Below are positions 19,323 through 22,586 of a stretch of DNA of 22,586 nt, in pieces; the first letter of the stretch is position 1, and each line of letters starts with the position of its first letter. A program made the position numbers and the translations under genes. Source of the DNA: a virus; IMG/VR virus record IMGVR_UViG_3300036766_000790, positions 1-22,586 of that record; one strand, given 5' to 3'. The notes beneath the pieces were generated by a model. That model was given only the letters and a program-made list of their open reading frames with translations. It searched no databases and was not told the DNA's origin.

Positions 19323-19517
19323 TCAGGTTCCGAACATATCTGGTTGCGCAGAAGTAAGAGAGACGGTTTTTTTATCGTGACGCATGTAATAGACTGTCTT
19401 TAAAAAGGCCAGTTCGCGATGGAGGCGCATGATCCAGAGTTCCATCCTATAGATTTTCTTCTCCAGCGTCTCATCAAACATATCTAGTTGTTGCATTTTT
19501 TCCTCCAAATGAGACAA
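19323..19517 (-). CDS. Small coiled-coil protein
   Basis: The product has 64 residues (MSHLEEKMQQLDMFDETLEK...). The first 45 residues form an amphipathic helix (KKIYRMELWIMRLHRELAFLK); the end is TSAQPDMFGT. A GGAGG-type ribosome site precedes the ATG (GGAGGAAAAA). It starts the leftward run toward the terminases and faces the plus-strand gene at 19572. No function is recognised. Confidence 0.6.
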   Translation of the reverse strand: MSHLEEKMQQLDMFDETLEKKIYRMELWIMRLHRELAFLKTVYYMRHDKKTVSLTSAQPDMFGT

Positions 19518-19571
19518 TAGTGTAAACCTTTAAGCTTAAACCAACCACAGTAACAAATATTTTAGGAGTAT

Positions 19572-19862
19572 ATGGCAAAAAAACGAACTGCAGGACGTAT
19601 AGCGATAGAACCGACATTAGAGCGCCCATTGCGTTCTTATCGAATCGTCATCAGTCAGACATCGCATGCGGATATCTTGGCTAATGATGTTGATTTAGAA
19701 GATGACGGGATATTGATCTTCCGGCAAGAATACACCCCTGATTCTCATACAAGAGTTGTGGCGGGGTTCAAGGAGTGGATCACTTTTCTAGAGTCCGATC
19801 AACTCAAAGTAGTGAATGGGTCGCCTGCTGTAGAGCCTAGCGCTATAGAGTCTGCTGAGTAA
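19572..19862 (+). CDS. Hypothetical protein
   Basis: The product has 96 residues (MAKKRTAGRIAIEPTLERPL...). A basic N-terminus is followed by a beta-rich domain (SYRIVISQTSHADILANDVD, GILIFRQEYTPDSHTRVVAG) and an acidic tail. AGGAG lies 5 nt upstream of the ATG. It runs on the plus strand between two leftward clusters and ends at the bidirectional terminator, so it has its own promoter in the AT-rich stretch at about 19518-19560. No family is recognised. Confidence 0.65.
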   Translation: MAKKRTAGRIAIEPTLERPLRSYRIVISQTSHADILANDVDLEDDGILIFRQEYTPDSHTRVVAGFKEWITFLESDQLKVVNGSPAVEPSAIESAE

Positions 19863-19893
19863 AAAACCCCCCACTCGTGCGTCTGAGTGGGGG
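19861..19893. terminator. Rho-independent terminator between convergent genes
   Basis: A 9-bp GC-rich stem (CCCCCACTC with GAGTGGGGG) has an 8-nt loop. On the minus strand it is followed by a run of T (AAAAAA at 19861-19866 on the plus strand), so it chiefly ends the rusA transcript. It may also act on the plus-strand gene that stops at 19862. Confidence 0.85.
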
Positions 19894-19915
19894 TAAATTA
19901 AGCGGAGAGCAAAAT

Positions 19916-20065
19916 TTATTTGGAGGTTTTGTGAGCTTTATTCTTAGAGCGAGACTGGTGAAGAGCGATTGCTACCGCTTGTTTTTGGGGATATTTCCCT
20001 GTGGAGATGAGTTCAGAGACGTTTTCTCCGATGACTTTTTTGGATGTTCCTTTTTTTAGGGGCAC
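19916..20065 (-). CDS. Small DUF6496-type phage protein
   Basis: The product has 49 residues: [20 protein letters not shown], then [20 protein letters not shown] and KNKAHKTSK. The K-K-G-x-S-K-K-V-I...[10 protein letters not shown] pattern is that of a small basic protein widely found in phages (DUF6496-like by recall). It begins at a GTG that overlaps the last codons of rusA in another frame, so it is coupled to it, and it ends 23 nt before the terminator. Function is unknown; the basic nature suggests DNA binding. Confidence 0.75.
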   Translation of the reverse strand: MPLKKGTSKKVIGENVSELISTGKYPQKQAVAIALHQSRSKNKAHKTSK

Positions 20066-20454
20066 GGTATCACCTTGATTATGGTCTTTGGAGACTCACT
20101 GTAGATTTTTTTGGCATTTATTTCTATCACTTGCGAGTCGTCTTCAAAAACAATGGTTTTGAGGCAGTCGCATAAAAATTTATTTAAATTGTCGACGTCG
20201 GGTTTTTTAATGTGATATACCATTCCGTTAAGCATTTGGGTGCGGATAGCTTTACGCGTGCTCGTTGGAATAGGTAGGTGATATTCGCATATGAGGCGGA
20301 CTGGGCCGGCGATAGGGTTTTGTTGGTTGAAATACGCTTTAATCTGCCACTGAGCATATTCACGTTCCTTTTGTTTGGGATTGTAGGCTCTGCGCCCGTA
20401 ACCTTGGTGAGCTGCCCAGGGAACGGGAGGGCCATCGATTTGTAGTAAAATCAC
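20056..20454 (-). CDS. rusA: RusA-family Holliday junction resolvase
   Basis: The product has 132 residues. The N-terminal strand [13 protein letters not shown], the basic middle ([15 protein letters not shown]) and the conserved [16 protein letters not shown] (83-98) with FEDDSQV (103-109) are those of RusA. Asp86, Asp88 and Asp105/Asp106 correspond to the metal-binding acids of the family. RusA dimers cut four-way junctions, which helps resolve replicating or recombining phage DNA before packaging, in line with the ERF/YqaJ genes to the right. It is followed by the overlapping GTG of the small basic protein. Confidence 0.9.
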   Translation of the reverse strand: MILLQIDGPPVPWAAHQGYGRRAYNPKQKEREYAQWQIKAYFNQQNPIAGPVRLICEYHLPIPTSTRKAIRTQMLNGMVYHIKKPDVDNLNKFLCDCLKTIVFEDDSQVIEINAKKIYSESPKTIIKVIPCP

Positions 20455-20479
20455 GCCCCCCTTGATAGGACAGAAGATT

Positions 20480-20731
20480 TTATTTGTCTACAAGAACCTC
20501 CGATGGCTCTATCACGGGGATGTCGAATCCAAAATCCTGCATGGTTAGGGCTCCCCTACTTGTCTTGCATATTTTCCTAACCACGTCCTTCCTAAGGTTT
20601 TTGCCCTTAAGACCGCTGTAGATAGTGGGATGGGATACTTTGGCATGTACCGAGAATTGTAATCCTGTCTGGCGAATATCTAACAAATACCTTCCGAGTT
20701 TGGTACTTTCGTAGTCTATTTCTCCTTTCAT
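20480..20731 (-). CDS. Repressor-like helix-turn-helix protein
   Basis: The product has 83 residues (MKGEIDYESTKLGRYLLDIR...). Residues 12-56 fit an XRE/Cro-type HTH: LGRYLLDIRQTGLQFSVHAK, then VSHPTIYSGLKGK as the recognition turn and helix, then DVVRKICKTSRGAL. It is divergent from the recombination operon across an 82-nt gap that holds a palindrome (20764-20777), so it probably regulates that operon and itself. The short length and missing oligomerisation domain suggest a Cro-like or simple repressor rather than a cleavable CI. Confidence 0.75.
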   Translation of the reverse strand: MKGEIDYESTKLGRYLLDIRQTGLQFSVHAKVSHPTIYSGLKGKNLRKDVVRKICKTSRGALTMQDFGFDIPVIEPSEVLVDK

Positions 20732-20763
20732 TTATCTTTTCCTTGCGCAATTTTGTCTATGAT

Positions 20764-20777
20764 ACTTTACATAAAGT
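20764..20777. promoter_or_regulatory. Palindromic operator candidate in the divergent promoter region
   Basis: ACTTTA and TAAAGT form an inverted repeat with a 2-nt spacer (CA). It lies 33 nt upstream of the repressor-like start and 37 nt upstream of the first gene of the recombination operon. A TATGAT hexamer (20758-20763) directly adjoins it on the plus strand and could be a -10 element, so a bound protein would block it. Confidence 0.5.
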
Positions 20778-20813
20778 GTGAGAATATGCCATGATAGCAG
20801 GAAAGGAAATAAA

Positions 20814-20969
20814 ATGCAACTTGAAGAACAAGAAACGACAGAGATTTTTGATGAAGAGGTCCTGTCTGAAGAAGAAATGTTGGCAGAGCGTTTATATCTG
20901 TCCGGCAGAAACTGTCGCTGTGGCGACTGTATGTCCTGCTTGGGACTATCTTGGAAAGACTTTTTTTAA
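20814..20969 (+). CDS. Small acidic protein with a Cys cluster
   Basis: The product has 51 residues: MQLEEQETTEIFDEEVLSEE, then EMLAERLYLSGRNCRCGDCM and SCLGLSWKDFF. The acidic helical half is followed by C-R-C-G-D-C-M-S-C, a likely metal site. An AAGGAAA ribosome site lies upstream of the ATG at 20814, which is preferred over an in-frame GTG at 20778. It leads the plus-strand recombination operon and is 10 nt before the ERF gene. Function is unknown. Confidence 0.6.
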   Translation: MQLEEQETTEIFDEEVLSEEEMLAERLYLSGRNCRCGDCMSCLGLSWKDFF

Positions 20970-20979
20970 ATGAGGAATA

Positions 20980-21546
20980 ATGGAAAACAATAAACTAATC
21001 GAAGCACTTGTCAAAGCGCAGTTGGAGATCAAAGCTCCCGCCAAAGACAAGGTTAACCCCCGTTTCAAGACGGCGTATAGTTCTATCGACGCCATCTACT
21101 CCGCGGTAAATGAGCCGCTAGCTGCGCATGGCCTTAAGATCACGCACACTGTCGAGATGGTCGATGGGAAGCCTTGGCTACTCACAACCCTCCTTCACGT
21201 CAGTGGAGAGAAGCTAGAGAGCCGTCTCATGATGTTCGTGGAGGCGCAGACCTCTCAGGGGTTCGCTAGTGCTCTAACTTACTCAAAGAGATCTGGCGTA
21301 TCCATGTTGCTCGCATTATCTAGTGATACCGACGACGACGGTGAAGTCGCTACACAGGAGCAGGTGCAGGCAAAATTCGTTGGCCTAAATCTGGATCAAC
21401 AGACGGAGATTGAACAGTGGATTGATGGGGATAAAGAACTCATGAACCGCATCCTCACTGGATACAAGGTAAAAGGCCTCGCGGAAATAGCGGGTGGAGA
21501 GTTTCGGGCAATAGTAAATCGCCTTGAGCAAAGGAGAAAGCAGTGA
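20980..21546 (+). CDS. erf: ERF-family single-strand annealing protein
   Basis: The product has 188 residues. The ERF core is clear: NPRFKTAYSSIDAIYSAVNEPLAAHGL (about residues 26-52) and MMFVEAQTSQGFASALTYSKRSGVSMLLALSSDTDDDG (about 84-121), with the typical T-Y-x-K-R-x-x-x-x-x-L-L-x-L...D-D-D-G pattern. It forms rings on single-stranded DNA and anneals complementary strands in phage recombination and genome circularisation. The C-terminal part is helical and variable. Its stop overlaps the start of the YqaJ exonuclease gene (GTGA/ATG region), which fits a two-component exonuclease-annealase pair. Confidence 0.9.
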   Translation: MENNKLIEALVKAQLEIKAPAKDKVNPRFKTAYSSIDAIYSAVNEPLAAHGLKITHTVEMVDGKPWLLTTLLHVSGEKLESRLMMFVEAQTSQGFASALTYSKRSGVSMLLALSSDTDDDGEVATQEQVQAKFVGLNLDQQTEIEQWIDGDKELMNRILTGYKVKGLAEIAGGEFRAIVNRLEQRRKQ

Positions 21547-22382
21547 AAAGTATTGATCTAAAACAAGGGTCGCCTGAGTGGCTACTGTGGAGACGCGATC
21601 GTATCGGCAGCAGTGATGCTGCGGTGATCATGGGTAAGGGATACAAGTCCCTAGGACAACTGTGGGATGAAAAAATGATCGGGAAAGAGACTGTAAAAAG
21701 TGCGGCCATGCAGCGCGGCAACAACTTGGAAGAAGAAGCGCGTCGCACAGCCTCACAACTCTATTCGATGTCGTTCAAACCAGAGTGCTTCGAAAGTGAC
21801 GAGCATCCCTGGATGGCCGCCTCTCTCGATGGCTATGACAGCGTATCTAAAACGATACTTGAGGTCAAGACAACCAATCCAGACCGCTTTAGACATGTCC
21901 AGGCTGGATTCAGGCCGGAAGGGTGGGCTTGGCAGGTACAACACCAGATGGCAGTGACGGGCTCTCAAAAGGCCCTTATCTTCGTCTACAATGAGACGGA
22001 ATGGGTGGGGTACTATGTGGAGAGGGATGAAGTAGCGATAAGCGTCCTGATCGAGAAAGAAGAGGCTTTCCGCGCATCCATGTTATCTTGGGAGCGTCCG
22101 CAAGATCCACTTCCTGAAAGAACCGAGCCCCTGATTAAGGAGCTAGCTAGAAGATTGGCTGTCATCCGAGAGTTGATCAAGCATAACCAGGAGGTAGAGA
22201 AAGACTACCGTGCAGAACTCATCCAGTTAGCCGGAGAGAGCGACGGGTTCACTTGCGAGGGCCTGTCAGTCAGGAAGAGTTGGGTGAGGGGTCGTGTGGA
22301 CTACGATGCGATACCGGCCTTGGAAGGGGTGGATGTCGATGTCTACCGCACTCCAGGTAGGGAGCAGTGGACGATTAGGTAA
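21543..22382 (+). CDS. YqaJ-type (lambda exonuclease-like) recombinase nuclease
   Basis: The product has 279 residues. Signature elements are WLLWRRDRIGSSDAAVIMG (13-31), the Q-R-G-N-N-L-E-E-E-A motif (57-66), the catalytic LDG with Asp96 and ILEVKTTN with Glu107 and Lys109, and W-Q-V-Q-H-Q-M-A-V-T-G near residue 130. It degrades one DNA strand to expose ssDNA for the ERF partner, whose gene it overlaps by 4 nt. The C-terminal 100 residues include a helical RLAVIRELIKHNQEVEKDYR segment that may contact the annealase. The reading frame starts with a GTG at 21543. Confidence 0.9.
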   Translation: MKSIDLKQGSPEWLLWRRDRIGSSDAAVIMGKGYKSLGQLWDEKMIGKETVKSAAMQRGNNLEEEARRTASQLYSMSFKPECFESDEHPWMAASLDGYDSVSKTILEVKTTNPDRFRHVQAGFRPEGWAWQVQHQMAVTGSQKALIFVYNETEWVGYYVERDEVAISVLIEKEEAFRASMLSWERPQDPLPERTEPLIKELARRLAVIRELIKHNQEVEKDYRAELIQLAGESDGFTCEGLSVRKSWVRGRVDYDAIPALEGVDVDVYRTPGREQWTIR

Positions 22383-22414
22383 ATTTAAACAAGCTGCTAA
22401 GGACGATTAAATCT

Positions 22415-22454
22415 TACGAAAGGCAAAATTGCCATACGAAAGGCAAAATTGCCA
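22415..22454. repeat. Two perfect tandem 20-bp repeats, each with a hairpin
   Basis: The unit TACGAAAGGCAAAATTGCCA occurs twice without a gap. Within each unit GGCAA and TTGCC can pair around AA. It lies between the exonuclease stop and the transposon end and could be an iteron-like binding site, a regulatory element or insertion debris. Confidence 0.85.
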
Positions 22455-22478
22455 CACCAATACCAGATAGTGATTACT

Positions 22479-22498
22479 CCCCCGCCTAAAGGCGGAGG
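22479..22498 (-). mobile_element. End hairpin of an IS200/IS605-type element (probable omega-RNA 3' region)
   Basis: Read on the minus strand, an 8-bp stem (CCTCCGCC with GGCGGGGG, one U.G) with a TTTA loop overlaps the tnpB stop codon and is followed by GAGTAATCAC. Such a hairpin at the tnpB 3' end is typical of the right end of IS200/IS605 elements and of the scaffold of TnpB-guiding RNA. If so, the element ends near 22470 and the flanking bases just to its left on this map would be the guide segment. Confidence 0.65.
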
Positions 22499-22586
22499 CT
22501 TCTAGGGATTTCTCCCAGGCCATCTAATCCGAGGGCCAAAATATTCTGTGATGCGTTGAGATCCCTACTAACCTGGTAGCCACATA
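22486..22586 (-). CDS. tnpB: TnpB (IS605 OrfB) C-terminus, partial at right edge
   Basis: Only the last 32 residues are in the window: CGYQVSRDLNASQNILALGL then DGLGEIPRSLRL. The CGY end of the zinc ribbon followed by R-D-x-N-A-S-x-N-I, which carries the last RuvC Asp, is diagnostic of TnpB. TnpB is an RNA-guided nuclease that helps its IS200/IS605 transposon persist. The rest, any tnpA and the left end lie outside the window. Confidence 0.88.
   Translation of the reverse strand, partial: CGYQVSRDLNASQNILALGLDGLGEIPRSLRL

Noticed and set aside
19877-20059. A 60-residue plus-strand frame after the terminator
   Set aside because: The opposite strand encodes a recognisable 49-residue DUF6496-like protein coupled to rusA.
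1-22586. CRISPR array, integrase or attachment site
   Set aside because: No regularly spaced repeat-spacer pattern and no integrase motif were seen; the tRNA pair alone is not evidence of integration.

Overview
The window is part of a tailed-bacteriophage genome, or a phage-derived contig. The evidence is a full packaging and head cassette: small and large terminase, P22-type portal, scaffold, N4-gp56-type major capsid protein, head-tail adaptor and structural proteins. These sit next to a phage recombination module (ERF annealing protein, YqaJ exonuclease, RusA resolvase) and two tRNA genes. No tape measure, tail tube or integrase is visible, so a short-tailed (podovirus-like) phage is the best guess. 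The host cannot be named from the sequence.

Layout. Positions 1-7750 (minus strand): ejection-like proteins at the left edge, then fibre/decoration proteins, a stabilisation-type protein, an adaptor, and an abundant-looking decoration protein closed by a strong terminator. Positions 7761-10906 (minus): the major capsid gene, which is in pieces, preceded by the scaffold gene. Positions 11035-11822 (plus): a small accessory island. Positions 11770-14963 (minus): small virion-associated proteins and the portal. Positions 15068-16302 (plus): an accessory island with small zinc-ribbon proteins, a duplicated piece of the portal gene and tRNA-Glu/tRNA-Ile. Positions 16477-19517 (minus): large terminase with an intein, small terminase and small genes. 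Positions 19572-20813: control and resolvase region with a repressor-like HTH protein and a palindromic operator candidate. Positions 20814-22382 (plus): recombination operon. At the right edge is the 3' end of an IS200/IS605-type tnpB with its end hairpin.

The most unusual part is the capsid gene. Protein continuity splits it into five exons at 10177-9914, 9859-9812, 9059-9022, 8828-8747 and 8279-7761, giving 316 residues. All four junctions show group I intron logic: the upstream exon ends in U, it pairs with an internal guide (P1) with a U.G at the splice site, the downstream exon pairs with the guide-adjacent bases (P10), and the intron ends in G. Three introns have visible core elements (P7, P8, P9). 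The first is only 54 nt and keeps P1, P10 and the terminal G but has no room for a catalytic core. The second carries a LAGLIDADG homing endonuclease on the opposite strand. The fourth carries a small membrane-protein ORF.

Other mobile or captured sequence also sits in packaging genes. The large terminase has an intein beside its last nuclease Asp, with Lys in place of the usual penultimate His. A 58-codon portal fragment, almost identical in protein but recoded at most wobble positions, lies in the plus-strand island flanked by a 26-bp direct repeat. Functional names rest on my recognition of motifs and gene order; no database search was possible.
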